61,019 nucleotides of DNA. It comes from Pseudoxanthomonas taiwanensis. GTDB taxonomy: Bacteria; Pseudomonadota; Gammaproteobacteria; Xanthomonadales; Xanthomonadaceae. The notes beneath the pieces are model-generated. The model saw nothing but the letters and a program-made list of their open reading frames with translations, was not told the origin of the DNA and ran no database searches. Positions 30,758 through 43,875 of this stretch are shown here, piece after piece. A program made the translations under genes and the position numbers. The stretch lies in the NCBI RefSeq assembly GCF_010093135.1, contig NZ_PDWK01000006.1, forward strand, positions 1-61,019, given 5' to 3'. Numbering within the stretch: position 1 is the stretch's first letter; the number at the start of each line of letters is the position of its first letter.

Positions 30758-32984
30758 ATGCCGCTGCCGCCCCTGTCGCCGTCACTGGCCTCGATCGACG
30801 AAGAAGACCTGCGCCGGCGCCTGGCGTTCCTGGAACTGGGCGAGGAGGACCAGCGGCGGCTCATCCAGCTGTGGGAAGTGGTGCAAGGCAGCCGCGACCG
30901 CACCATCGACAGCTTCTACACCCACATCGGGGCCTTCCCCGAGATCGGCAGCTTCATCGAGGACTGGCAGACCCTGCAGCGCCTGCACCAGGCCCAGGCG
31001 CGCTACGCGCGCGAGCTGTTCACCCTGCCCTGCGACAGGGCCTACGTGCAGAACCGGCTGCGCATCGGCGCGGTCCACCACCACCTGGGCGTGGAGCCGC
31101 ACTGGTACCTGGCGTCCTGCGCCAAGCTGCTGACCGCCATCGTCGACTCGATGCGCCCGCTGCGCGACCACGACCCCGACTTCCATGCCGACGCGCTGAA
31201 GTCGCTGATCCGCCGCCTGTTCCTGGACATGGGCCTGGCGATGAACGCGTACGTGGCCTCCGACCGCGAGGCGCTCAACGCCTCCACCGCCTCGCTGCGC
31301 GAAAGCCAGGCGCTGCTGAGCGAGGCCCACGACCTGGCGCAGCTGGCACGCTGGGAGCTGCACCTGCCCAGTGGCGCGCTGACCTGCTGCACGCGCGCGC
31401 AGGAGCTGCTGCACACCGAGGCCTCGGTCGGCTGCGGCGGCTACGACCACCTGCGCCGCTGGGTGCATCCGCTGGACCGGCCCGACGTGGACGAGGCCTT
31501 CCGCGCCGCGCTGGGCAGCGACAGCGCCTACGACATCCGCTACCGGGTCGAGTATCCCGGGCAGCCGCTCCGGATGCTGCGCGAGCGCGGGCGCGCGCTG
31601 CGCGACCCGGCCGGCAGCCGCACCCGCGTGGTCGGCACCATCCAGGACATCTCCCTGCAGGTCACCCAGCTGTCGCGCATCGAGCAGCTGGCCCTGTTCG
31701 ACGACCTGACCAAGCTGCCCAACCGCGCCAGCTTCCACGCCGCGCTGGAGCGGCACATCCAGGACGCCGCCGCCGCCGAACGGGTGTTCGCGATCCTCTT
31801 CATCGACCTGGACGAATTCAAGGAGATCAACGACACCAAGGGCCACAGCGTGGGCGATGCGGTGCTGATCGAGGTGGCCCGGCGCCTGCGCGGCAACCTG
31901 CAGGCCGGCGAGCTGGTCGCGCCTGGATGGCGACGAGTTCGTGGTCCTGGCCGCCGGGGCCGACGCGCCGGGGGCACGGGCCATCGCCGCACGCCTGGCC
32001 GAGGCCATCGCCCGGCCGATGGACGTGTGCGGGCACCGCCTGGCGGTACGGGCCAGCATCGGCATCTCCGTGTTCCCGTCCGACGGCGTGGGCAGCGAGC
32101 TGCTGGTGCGCAATGCGGACATCGCCATGTACGCGGCCAAGCGCTCGCGCACCGGCATCGACGTCTACCACCCGCGCATGAGCGCACGTCTGGCCCGGCG
32201 CGTGCAGCTGGCCGACCGCCTGGAGCGGGCCATCCGCCACGACGGGCTGGAGCTGTACTACCAGCCGCAGGTGTCCATGGCCGACGGCACCCTGGTCGGC
32301 GCCGAGGCGCTGCTGCGCTGGAACGACGCCGAGCTGGGCCAGGTCAGCCCGGACGAGTTCGTGCCGCTGGCCGAGCACCGCGGCCTGATCGACGCGCTGG
32401 GCCACTGGGTGGTGGCGCGCGCCTGCGCGCAGTTGCGCGAGTGGGAGCAGCGCGGCCTGCGCCTGCCCGGGCGGCTGGCGATCAACCTCTCACCGCGACA
32501 GTTCGACGACCCGGACTTCGCCGACCGCCTGACCGGACATGTCGCCGCCTGCGGCCTGCGTCCCGACCGCCTGGACCTGGAGCTGACCGAAAGCGGCCTG
32601 ATGGCCGATCCGGACGCATCGCTCACCGTGCTGGCCACGCTCAGGACCGCCGGCTTCAGCCTGTCGCTGGACGACTTCGGCATGGGCTACTCGTCGCTGG
32701 CCCATCTCAGGGGCTTTCCGCTGGACAGCCTCAAGCTGGACCGTTCCTTCGTGCGGGGCATGCTCGAGCATCGCCACGACTACGCGATCGTGGTGGCGAC
32801 CATGGCCATGGCGCAGAGCCTGGGGCTGGAGCTGGTGGCCGAGGGCGTGGAGACGCGAGCCCAGGCCGACGCGCTGCTGGAGCTGGGCTGCCGGCGCGCG
32901 CAGGGCTTCCTGTTCGACGCGCCGCTGCCGGCCGAGGCCTTCGCCCGGCGCTGGCTGCTCCAGCCCGAACCGGTGGAGGCCTGA
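30758..32984 (+). pseudogene. Globin-coupled PAS-GGDEF-EAL protein, frameshifted at the GGDEF motif
   Basis: The intact protein would be about 742 residues. Order: globin sensor domain (about 20-165) with proximal heme His107 in RIGAVHHHLGVEPHWY; a PAS-like region (about 185-295); GGDEF domain beginning DDLTKLPNRASF, FIDLDEFKEINDTKGH; EAL domain with EALLRW, LSPRQF, ELTESGLM, DDFGMGYSSL, KLDRSF and EGVET. It should make and degrade c-di-GMP in response to oxygen. At 31919-31922 two bases (GC) are missing: GTCGCGCCTGGATGGC should read GTCGCGCGCCTGGATGGC (VARLDGDEF). The frame changes there, immediately before GGDEF. All EAL residues remain. It may be a real mutation in a GC repeat or a sequencing error. 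It converges on the LuxR gene. Confidence 0.9.
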
Positions 32985-32990
32985 GCGCCC

Positions 32991-33647
32991 TCAGGCCAGG
33001 CGGTAGCCCTCGCGCCAGCGCAGGGCGGCCGCGCGCAGCGCGTCGCCGTCGCCCAGGCCGAGCTTGTGCTTGATCTTCTCGCGGTGGCTTTCCACCGTCT
33101 TCACCGACAGGCCCAGTTCCTCGGCGATCTGCCGCGGCCCGATGCCGGCACCGATGCGCAGGAAGATCTCGCGTTCGCGCGGGGACAGCGGCAGTTCCTG
33201 CTGCCGCCAGGTCTCGCGCGCCGCGCAGCGGCAGCAGCTTTCCTGCCGGTAGCCGGGCTCGGCGCAGCGGGCCACGGTGCGCAGCAGTTCGATGGTAGCG
33301 CTCTCGTCCTGCGCCTCGCTGAGCATCGCGCACGCCTGCGCGCTGCCCGGCAGCGGCGTCTCCCCGGCATGTTCGCGCGGGGTGACCAGCACGATGCGGT
33401 GGTGCCGGCCCTGCAGCGCCGCTTCGCCCAGCTCCGAGGCCAGCGCGGCATCGACCAGGAGGATGTCGAACCGGTGGCGCTGCAGCAGGCTGCGCGCCTG
33501 CCCGGCGTCGGCGGCGACGCTCACCCGGGCCAGGCGCTCCTGCTCCAGCACACGGACCAGTCCGTGCCGGACCAGGACCCGACCGACCGCGACCAGCGCC
33601 TCGGGCAGGCGGGCACTGGCGTCGGCGGGCGCCTGCATCCCGGACAT
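32991..33647 (-). CDS. LuxR-type regulator with degenerate receiver
   Basis: A 218-residue DNA-binding protein. The C-terminal LuxR helix-turn-helix (about 150-215) reads LSPREREIFLRIGAGIGPRQIAEELGLSVKTVESHREKIKHKLGL. The N-terminal part has receiver-like strands (RVLVRHGLVRVLEQE, DILLVDAALASE, RIVLVTPREHAGE), but the acidic pocket near the start is lost, so phosphorylation is doubtful. The ATG at 33647 (MSGMQAPADAS) is chosen; a GTG at 33701 is the alternative. It ends 6 bp from the c-di-GMP gene (convergent) and no kinase is nearby, so it is an orphan regulator. Confidence 0.85.
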   Translation of the reverse strand: MSGMQAPADASARLPEALVAVGRVLVRHGLVRVLEQERLARVSVAADAGQARSLLQRHRFDILLVDAALASELGEAALQGRHHRIVLVTPREHAGETPLPGSAQACAMLSEAQDESATIELLRTVARCAEPGYRQESCCRCAARETWRQQELPLSPREREIFLRIGAGIGPRQIAEELGLSVKTVESHREKIKHKLGLGDGDALRAAALRWREGYRLA

Positions 33648-33763
33648 GGGCACTGCCTGGCCGGCCGCCTCCCCCGGCGAGCCGATCAATGCTGCGGTCA
33701 CTGGTGCAAGTCCGCGTTGGGAATGCGGAAAATCATAGCAGCCGGCACGCGCCGTTTCCGCCA

Positions 33764-35155
33764 TCACTGGCCGGCCAGCACCAGCTCCTCGGCCGAGGTC
33801 GGATGGATGGCCACGGTCTGGCGCAGCTGGGCGCGGGTCACGCCCAGCTTCAGCGCCACGGCGAAGCCCTGCAGGATCTCGTCGGCGGCCTCGCCCAGCA
33901 GGTGGATGCCGACCACGCGCTCCTCCACGCCCACGCACACCAGCTTGAACAGGCTGCGCTGCGGCGCATCGGCCAGCGCCGCCAGCATCGACCGGAACCC
34001 GCTGGTGTACACCCGCACCGTGCCGTGGCGGGCGCGCGCCTGCTCCTCGGTCAGGCCCACGGTGGCCAGTGGCGGGTGCGAGAACACCACGGTGGGCACG
34101 TTGTCATAGTCCAGCTTCGCATCGGCCTGGCCGCCGAACAGGCGTGCCATCAGCCGCCGCGCCGCGGCGATGGCCACCGGGGTGAGCGCCAGCTTGCCGG
34201 TCACGTCGCCCACTGCGTGCACGCCCGGCAGCGAGGTGTCCTGCCACTCGTCCACCAGGACTTCGCCGCGTTCGCCCAGGGCCACCCCGGCCTCCTCCAG
34301 GCCCAGGCCCCCGGTGTCGGGCCGACGCCCGGTGGACAGCAGCACGCAGTCGAAGGGCTCGGCTGCCGCGCCGGCGTCCTGCCCCTTGTGCAGCACGCGG
34401 ATCCCGCCGCCGGCACCCGGCTGCAACGCGTGCACCGGCGCCTCCAGGTGCAGGCGCACGCCGCGCGCCTGCAGGCTGGCCTGCAGCGCCAGCACCACCT
34501 CGGCATCCATGTGCGAAAGCAGCCGCGGCCCGCGTGCGAACACCTCCACCCGGCTGCCCAGGGCCTGCAGCACGCCCGCCAGCTCCACGGCGATGTAACC
34601 GCCACCGACCAGGGCCACCCGGCCCGGGGCCCGGGCCAGCTCGAAGAAGTCGTCGGAGGTGCCGGCCAGCTCCACGCCGGGGATGTCCGGCCGCTGCGGC
34701 CGTGCGCCGGTGGCCAGCAGCACGCGGTCGGTGCGCAGGCGCACGCCGGTGTCGGTCTCCACCGTGTGCGCATCGCGCAGGCGGCCGCGGCAGGGCATCA
34801 GCACGATGCCGGCCGCGTCCAGGCGGTGCCGGTAGCTGGCGTGGATCTGGCCGATGTAGCGCTGGCGGTGGGCGCTGAACGTGGGCCAGTCCAGCACCGG
34901 CGGCGTGGCCGGCAGGTCGAAGCCCAGATCCGCGGCCAGGGCCAGGCGCTCGGCCATGTCCGCGGCCAGCCACATGGCCTTCTTCGGCACGCAGCCGGCG
35001 TTGACGCAGGCGCCGCCCAGCGGCCCCGGCTCCAGCAGCGCCACGCGTGCGCCGTGCGCGGCCGCGGCGAAGGCACCGGCCAGCCCGCCCGAGCCCCCGC
35101 CGAGCACCAGCAGGTCGAATCCGGCTTCCGGTCGCGGGGATCGGCTCGGGGTCAT
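33764..35155 (-). CDS. gor: Glutathione-disulfide reductase
   Basis: A 463-residue FAD/NADPH disulfide reductase of normal length. FAD loop LVLGGGSGGLAGAFAAA (15-31), redox pair Cys50 and Cys55 in GGACVNAGCVPKKAMW, NADPH loop VALVGGGYIAVELAGVL, FAD motif VHAVGDVTGKLALTPVAIAAAR, and the catalytic His451-Glu456 in AIHPTSAEEL. It keeps glutathione reduced in the cytoplasm. The VNAGCVPKK form and IHPTSAEE ending fit glutathione rather than lipoamide or mercuric reductases. It ends 16 bp after the D-amino-acid dehydrogenase-like gene starts the same direction, so the two may be cotranscribed. Confidence 0.93.
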   Translation of the reverse strand: MTPSRSPRPEAGFDLLVLGGGSGGLAGAFAAAAHGARVALLEPGPLGGACVNAGCVPKKAMWLAADMAERLALAADLGFDLPATPPVLDWPTFSAHRQRYIGQIHASYRHRLDAAGIVLMPCRGRLRDAHTVETDTGVRLRTDRVLLATGARPQRPDIPGVELAGTSDDFFELARAPGRVALVGGGYIAVELAGVLQALGSRVEVFARGPRLLSHMDAEVVLALQASLQARGVRLHLEAPVHALQPGAGGGIRVLHKGQDAGAAAEPFDCVLLSTGRRPDTGGLGLEEAGVALGERGEVLVDEWQDTSLPGVHAVGDVTGKLALTPVAIAAARRLMARLFGGQADAKLDYDNVPTVVFSHPPLATVGLTEEQARARHGTVRVYTSGFRSMLAALADAPQRSLFKLVCVGVEERVVGIHLLGEAADEILQGFAVALKLGVTRAQLRQTVAIHPTSAEELVLAGQ

Positions 35156-35170
35156 GGCAGGCCTCGCTGG

Positions 35171-36427
35171 CTACTGGAAACGCTCGACCCGGTACGGCGC
35201 CGGGTCGATGGCCGGATCACGGCCGGTGATCAGGTCGGCCATCAGCTGGCCACTGGCCGCACTCATGCTCATGCCCAGCATGCCGTGCCCGGCCGTGATC
35301 CAGACGTGAGGATGGCGCGGCACCCGGCCCAGCACCGGCAGGTCGTCCCAGGTCATCGGCCGCCAGCCGTACCAGCGCTCCTGCACCGTGGCCGGGTCCG
35401 GCGGCTGGCGCAGGTACTCGCGCGCGGCCCGCTCCAGCGCGCCCAGGCGCACCGGGTTGAGCGTGGTGTCCTGGCCGGAGAACTCCATGGTGCTGCCCAG
35501 GCGGAAGCCGCTGCCCCAGGCGGTCACGCACACCGAGCGGTCCTTCAGCACCAGCGGCCGCTGCGGCACCAGCGGCTGGGCCGCGTAGGTGATCGAGTAG
35601 CCCTTGCCGGGCTGGATCGGCAGGCGTACGCCCGGCCGGCGCCCCAGCGCCGGGGTCCAGGCGGCCATCGCCCCCCCCGCCTCGCGTCCGCGGCGGGTGC
35701 CGCCGTCCTGCAGGCGCACCAGCACCGCCTCGTCCTCCGGCTGCAACACCTCCACCCGGCAGCCCTCCTCGATCACGCCGCCGCGCGCGCGCACCACCCG
35801 CGCCAGCTCGGCCACGTAGCGGTCCGGGCGCAGGTGGGCGTCCACCGGGAAACGGATCGCGCCGACCACGCCCTCGCGCAGCGCCGGCTCCTGGCGCAGG
35901 TACTCGGCACCCTCGATCACCTCGGTGGCGATGCCCAGCTCGTTGAGCGGGCCGCACTCGGCCACATAGTGCTCGAAATTGCGCGGATCACGGAACACGT
36001 AGTCCAGGCCCTTCTCGGCGAACTCGCATTCCAGGCCGTAGCGGCGCACCCACCCGGCCAGGCGCGCGCGCGAATCGTTGAGGATGGCCGCGCGCGCGGT
36101 GGTGCTGGCCAGCCAGTCGCGGCGGTTGCAGCGGCGGGCAAAGCGCAGCAGCCAGCGCCACAGCGCCGGATCGAAGCGCGGGCGGATGTACAGGGGCGCG
36201 TCCGGCGCCAGCATCCAGCGCAGCGCGCGCGCCGGCACGCCGGGCGCGGCCAGCGGCGGGGCGTGGCTGGGGGTGATGGTGCCGCAGTTGCCGAAGGAGG
36301 TGGCGCGGCCGACCTGCGCGGCCTCGAGCACGCGCACGCCGCGCCCGGCCTCCAGCAGCGCCAGCGCGGTCGCCAGGCCGATGGCGCCGCCGCCGAGGAT
36401 GAGGACATCGTCCATGTGCGCGTTCAC
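35171..36427 (-). CDS. FAD-dependent D-amino-acid dehydrogenase-like oxidoreductase
   Basis: A 418-residue flavoenzyme of the DadA/glycine-oxidase group. The FAD loop is VLILGGGAIGLATALALLEAG (8-28), then RATSFGNCGTITPSH, and the C-terminal GWRPMTWDDLPVLGRVP with ITAGHGMLGMSMSAASGQLMADL, typical of DadA. It should oxidise a D-amino acid and feed electrons to quinones. A stretch that normally reads AAGAWTP is here GGAMAAWTP and is coded with an 8-G run (35671-35678 on the plus strand as C), so its sequence may be disturbed. The start at 36427 is GTG; ATG at 36415 is the alternative. No dadX or dadR is nearby. Confidence 0.85.
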   Translation of the reverse strand: MNAHMDDVLILGGGAIGLATALALLEAGRGVRVLEAAQVGRATSFGNCGTITPSHAPPLAAPGVPARALRWMLAPDAPLYIRPRFDPALWRWLLRFARRCNRRDWLASTTARAAILNDSRARLAGWVRRYGLECEFAEKGLDYVFRDPRNFEHYVAECGPLNELGIATEVIEGAEYLRQEPALREGVVGAIRFPVDAHLRPDRYVAELARVVRARGGVIEEGCRVEVLQPEDEAVLVRLQDGGTRRGREAGGAMAAWTPALGRRPGVRLPIQPGKGYSITYAAQPLVPQRPLVLKDRSVCVTAWGSGFRLGSTMEFSGQDTTLNPVRLGALERAAREYLRQPPDPATVQERWYGWRPMTWDDLPVLGRVPRHPHVWITAGHGMLGMSMSAASGQLMADLITGRDPAIDPAPYRVERFQ

Positions 36428-36451
36428 GGGGTGGATTCTAGTCCTGCGCCA

Positions 36452-38743
36452 TCACCAGGGCTTGCCGATCTCCAGGAACAGCACGGCGCCGCCGCCGGCA
36501 CGGCGGCCGTAGCCGAACAGCATCGGCCCGATCCAGGAGTCGAAGCCCAGGTACAGGCTGCCGTTCCAGATGCCGTCGCCCAGCCGCATGTCGCCGCGGT
36601 TTTCCCAGGCGTTGCCGTACTCGAGGGTGGCGCCGGCCACGGCCGAGCGCCGGAACAGCGAGGCCAGCTGGTAGCTGTAGCCGGCCATCAGCACCGCGTA
36701 GTGCTGGCCGGCCAGCTCGTTGTAGTGGAAGCCCGCCAGGCGCCCGCGCCCGCCCAGGCGGTGGCGCAGGTTGAGCGGCAGTTCGCCGGAGAGCGTGGTG
36801 TGCCAGGCCAGCGAGGCCTGCACCGCGTGGCGGCCGAACGGCATGGCGGCCAGCACGTCGAACCCGGCCTCCTCGAAGCGGGCATCCCCGCCCAGCCATC
36901 CGGCACTGCGCCGGTAGGTCAGGCGCGACCAGTGGCCTTCGCGCGGGAAGTACAGGCTGTCCAGCCGGTCCACCGCCACCTGCGCGTACCAGCTGCCGGC
37001 GTCCACGTCCGCGTCCGGCAGGGCCGGATCGCCGGTCTCCACCTCGGCCTCGCCGCTGCTGCGCTCCAGGCCGACCTCCGCGGCGCCGTAGCGGCCGAAG
37101 GTGCGGCCCAGGCTCAGCAGGCCGGAGGCCAGCTGCGCCTCGTACACGGCCAAGCGATGGCCGCGGCCGTCGAACACCGGCACGGTGCTGCGCCGCGCGC
37201 CGAGGCGGCCGTACAGGTACCAGCGCGCCTGCGGGTCGAACGGGTGGTAGTACTCGCCCTGCAGCTCCGGCTCGCTGCCGATGCCCGCCAGCACGCGCGC
37301 CTCGGCGCCGTAGGCCGTGGCCGGCGCACGCAGCAGGGCCATGCGCAGGCTGGTCTCGTTGGCACCGCTGAAGTCGGTGGCGGTGCGGAAGCCGGCCTGC
37401 AGGTAGTTCGGGCCCTGGGGTTTTTCCCGCGCACGCACCACCACACCGGTCAGGCCTTCGGCGTCGCGCTCGACCTCGTAGGTGACGCTGGCGAAGGTGC
37501 CCTCGTTGTAGGCGCGCAGGGTCGCCTGCTCGAGGTGGCCGGCATCCAGCGGCTGGCCGGGGCGCAGGTCGAGGATGCCGGCCAGCCCCCGGTCGTCGTA
37601 CCGGCTCTCGTTCTCCAGGCGCACGTAGTCCACGACCGCCGGCTCCGGCACCGGCGCGGCCGCCGGCGGGGCGGCACGCCAGCGCGGCAGCGCGGCCAGG
37701 GCGGGCGAGGCGGCGTCGGCCGCCTCGCGGCCGATGCGCAGGGCCTCGGCGGCCCTGGCGAAGTCGCCGGTGGCCACGTCCTCGCCCAGCTCCGGCACGA
37801 TCAGCACGTCCCTGCCGCCCAGCGTGGCCACCGCACTGCGGGTGTTGCCCACGGTGAGCATGCCGGTCAGCTGCGAGACCACCTGCAGCAGACTGGCGTC
37901 GGCATCCAGCGCCATCAGCGGCGTGCCCACGTCCACCGCGATCACCACGTCCGCGCCCATCCGGCGCACGGTGTCCACCGGCACCTGCTCGGCGATGCCG
38001 CCGTCGATCAGCACCCGCCCGTCGATCCGCACCGGCTGGAAGATGCCCGGCAGCGACATCGAGGCGCGCATGGCCTGGGCCAGGCTGCCGCTGCCCAGCT
38101 CCACCGCCTGCCCGGTGTTGAGGTCGGTGGCCACGGCGCGGAACGGGATCGGCAGCCGGTCGAAGTCGCGCACCGCGGCCACGTGCAGGGTCTTGCGCTG
38201 GAACAGCGACAGGATCCGTTCGCCCTGCAGCACGCCAGGCGCCGCGCGCAGGCCGCGCCGGTCGAAGCCCAGGCCGAGGGTGGCCAGGCCGTCGCGGTCG
38301 TCCTGCTTGCGGCGGTAGCTGCGCTCACGGCGCGGGATCGAATCGTCGAACAGCTGCTTCCAGTCCGCCTCCAGGACCAGCTGCTCCAGCTCGTCCAGCG
38401 GCACCCCGGCGGCGTACAGGCCGCCGACCAGCGAGCCCATGCTGGTGCCGGCGATGCAGTCCACCGGCACCTGCAGCTCCTCCAGCTTGCGCAGCACGCT
38501 GATGTGGGCCACGCCACGCGCGCCGCCGCCGCCCAGGGCCAGGCCGATCCGCGGGCGGGAGGTGTCGCCGTCGCGTTGCGGGCAGGAGTTCCCCGCCACG
38601 GCCGCCGCGCCCCCGTCCGCCCGCGCCGCCGCGGGCGTGGCCAGGACGGCCGCGCATGCGGCCAGCATCCAGCGCGCCGCGGCCGTGGCCACGGGACCGA
38701 TCCCCCTGCCCGGGGCCCGCCCCGGCGCTGCCGTCACCTGCAT
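36452..38743 (-). CDS. Patatin-like phospholipase with outer-membrane barrel (PlpD-like)
   Basis: A 763-residue exported protein. After a signal sequence (hydrophobic 20-40, cut near ATPAAARA) comes a patatin domain: oxyanion loop GGGGARG (71-77), nucleophile Ser101 in GTSMG, catalytic Asp247 in VLIDGGIAEQ. Then a POTRA-like domain (about 400-460, LRAYNEGTFASVTYEV) and a 16-strand-type Omp85 barrel to the end (GGAVLFLEIGKPW with terminal Trp). This is the arrangement of type Vd autotransporters, which place a lipase at the cell surface. GGAGAGGGAAG precedes the ATG at 38743; the ATG at 38788 has none. It hydrolyses phospholipids; whether the lipase is released is unknown. Confidence 0.92.
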   Translation of the reverse strand: MQVTAAPGRAPGRGIGPVATAAARWMLAACAAVLATPAAARADGGAAAVAGNSCPQRDGDTSRPRIGLALGGGGARGVAHISVLRKLEELQVPVDCIAGTSMGSLVGGLYAAGVPLDELEQLVLEADWKQLFDDSIPRRERSYRRKQDDRDGLATLGLGFDRRGLRAAPGVLQGERILSLFQRKTLHVAAVRDFDRLPIPFRAVATDLNTGQAVELGSGSLAQAMRASMSLPGIFQPVRIDGRVLIDGGIAEQVPVDTVRRMGADVVIAVDVGTPLMALDADASLLQVVSQLTGMLTVGNTRSAVATLGGRDVLIVPELGEDVATGDFARAAEALRIGREAADAASPALAALPRWRAAPPAAAPVPEPAVVDYVRLENESRYDDRGLAGILDLRPGQPLDAGHLEQATLRAYNEGTFASVTYEVERDAEGLTGVVVRAREKPQGPNYLQAGFRTATDFSGANETSLRMALLRAPATAYGAEARVLAGIGSEPELQGEYYHPFDPQARWYLYGRLGARRSTVPVFDGRGHRLAVYEAQLASGLLSLGRTFGRYGAAEVGLERSSGEAEVETGDPALPDADVDAGSWYAQVAVDRLDSLYFPREGHWSRLTYRRSAGWLGGDARFEEAGFDVLAAMPFGRHAVQASLAWHTTLSGELPLNLRHRLGGRGRLAGFHYNELAGQHYAVLMAGYSYQLASLFRRSAVAGATLEYGNAWENRGDMRLGDGIWNGSLYLGFDSWIGPMLFGYGRRAGGGAVLFLEIGKPW

Positions 38744-38807
38744 GGACTTCCCTCTCCACCCTGCTGCGGCGAGGGTAGCCGCCCGCACCGCCGGGAGGAA
38801 GCGCCGG

Positions 38808-40070
38808 CTAGGCGGCGGGAAGCGGCGCAGCCGGGCGCATCGGCTGCGCCTTCCCGTAGGTCAGCGAGCGCCACAGCCACTCGACCGGGCCGAAGCGGAA
38901 GCGCGCCAGCCAGGCATGGGCCAGCAGCACCTGCACCAGGAACAGCGCCAGCGCCAGCAGCACCTGCCAGGCCCGGCCCACCTGGCCGAACCCGCCCAGG
39001 CCGTAGCCATAGGACAGCAGGGTGCACACCAGCGACTGCATCAGGTAGAGGGTCAGGGCCATGCGTCCGGCCGGGGCCAGCCACACCGCCAGTCGGGCCC
39101 CGGCGCGGGTCCGGAACAGGGCCACCAGCCAGCCCACGTAGCCCAGGCACATCAGCGGGCCGGCCAGGAACATCAGTGCCTGCCCCATGCCCAGGGCGAA
39201 GTCGAAGCGGTCCAGCGGCAGGTATGGCGCCAGGGCGAAACCGGCCGCCATGGCCAGCAGGCCCAGTGGCAGCGCCACCCCACGCAGCAGCGCGAACAGG
39301 CGCGGATGCTGGGCCGGCGCAGCGATCGCGCCGCTGCGCACGAACGCCGCGCCCAGCAGGAACATGCCCAGCACCTGCGTGCCGAAGAACGGCAGGCTGG
39401 AGACCATCGAGCCCAGCTCGCGCAGGCGCAGGGCCACCACCTCGCCGTAGCCGCCGGAGGCGTAGAGCCGGCGCCCCTCCTCCACCAGCGCCAGCATGTC
39501 CGCGGCGCCCTCGGCGATGGCCCGGTTCCAGCCCTCGGCACCTCCGGGGGTGAGCGACACCACGCCGGCCAGCATGGCGGTGGCCGCCAGCAGCAGCGGC
39601 GACACCAGGCAGGCCGCCGCGCCCAGACAGGCGAGCCAGCGCGCCGGCAGCGGCCGGAACGCCAGCAGCAGGAACGACAGCAGCGCATAGGTCACCAGGA
39701 TGTCCCCGGACCAGACCAGCACCGCGTGCAGCAGGCCGATGCCCAGCAGCACCAGGCCGCGGCGCACGCAGACCCGGACGAAGCCGCGCCCGGCCGCCTC
39801 GGCACGCCCGGCCATGACCGCGAAGCCCATGCCGAACAGCAGCGAGAACAGGGTGAAGAACTTGCCCTGGACGAAGAAGTAGACCAGGCCGTCGGCGATC
39901 CGGTCGGCGCCGGACAGCGCCGGATCCAGGCCGGTGCCCGAGGCCAGCACCGGACCGAAGAAGCCTTCCATGTTCATCAGCAGGATGCCGCACAGTGCCA
40001 GGCCGCGCAGGGCATCGAGCATGGCCAGGCGTTCGGCCGGGGCCACCGGCTGCAGGTCGTTCGCGGTCAT
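38808..40070 (-). CDS. DUF418 (YeiB-type) membrane protein
   Basis: A 420-residue integral membrane protein with about ten hydrophobic segments. The first reads RLAMLDALRGLALCGILLMNM, the usual DUF418 opening, and the C-terminal DUF418 core has GRMALTLYLMQSLVCTLLSYGYGLG. Function is unknown; the family is related to acyltransferase-3-like membrane proteins. ATG at 40070 has GGAGGAAG before it. It diverges from dnaE, with a 118-bp shared promoter region. Confidence 0.88.
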   Translation of the reverse strand: MTANDLQPVAPAERLAMLDALRGLALCGILLMNMEGFFGPVLASGTGLDPALSGADRIADGLVYFFVQGKFFTLFSLLFGMGFAVMAGRAEAAGRGFVRVCVRRGLVLLGIGLLHAVLVWSGDILVTYALLSFLLLAFRPLPARWLACLGAAACLVSPLLLAATAMLAGVVSLTPGGAEGWNRAIAEGAADMLALVEEGRRLYASGGYGEVVALRLRELGSMVSSLPFFGTQVLGMFLLGAAFVRSGAIAAPAQHPRLFALLRGVALPLGLLAMAAGFALAPYLPLDRFDFALGMGQALMFLAGPLMCLGYVGWLVALFRTRAGARLAVWLAPAGRMALTLYLMQSLVCTLLSYGYGLGGFGQVGRAWQVLLALALFLVQVLLAHAWLARFRFGPVEWLWRSLTYGKAQPMRPAAPLPAA

Positions 40071-40188
40071 CGCTTCCTCCGGGTTGGCCGGCGATGATGA
40101 ACGATCCGGGCGCGGCCGGCACGCCCCGCCCGCGGCGCCCGTCAAGTCCTTGTTCCCCCTCCCCCCCGCCGGTACCCTGCTGGGTCTC

Positions 40189-43758
<3,570 letters not shown>

Positions 43759-43875
43759 ACCCGCCCGCGTGCCGGCGGTGATCCGGCGCCATTCGCCCCG
43801 GTTCCATACCGTACGGTTCGGTCCAAACACGCACGTTCGGCTACACTGCCGGCTTCCTGTACGACCCGGTTCCCG

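Noticed and set aside
33689-39553. Very long open frame (1954 codons) on the plus strand
   Set aside because: It runs antisense to gor, the DadA-like gene, the patatin and DUF418 genes. Its translation is His/Gln/Arg/Gly-rich without domains; such shadow frames are usual at this GC content.
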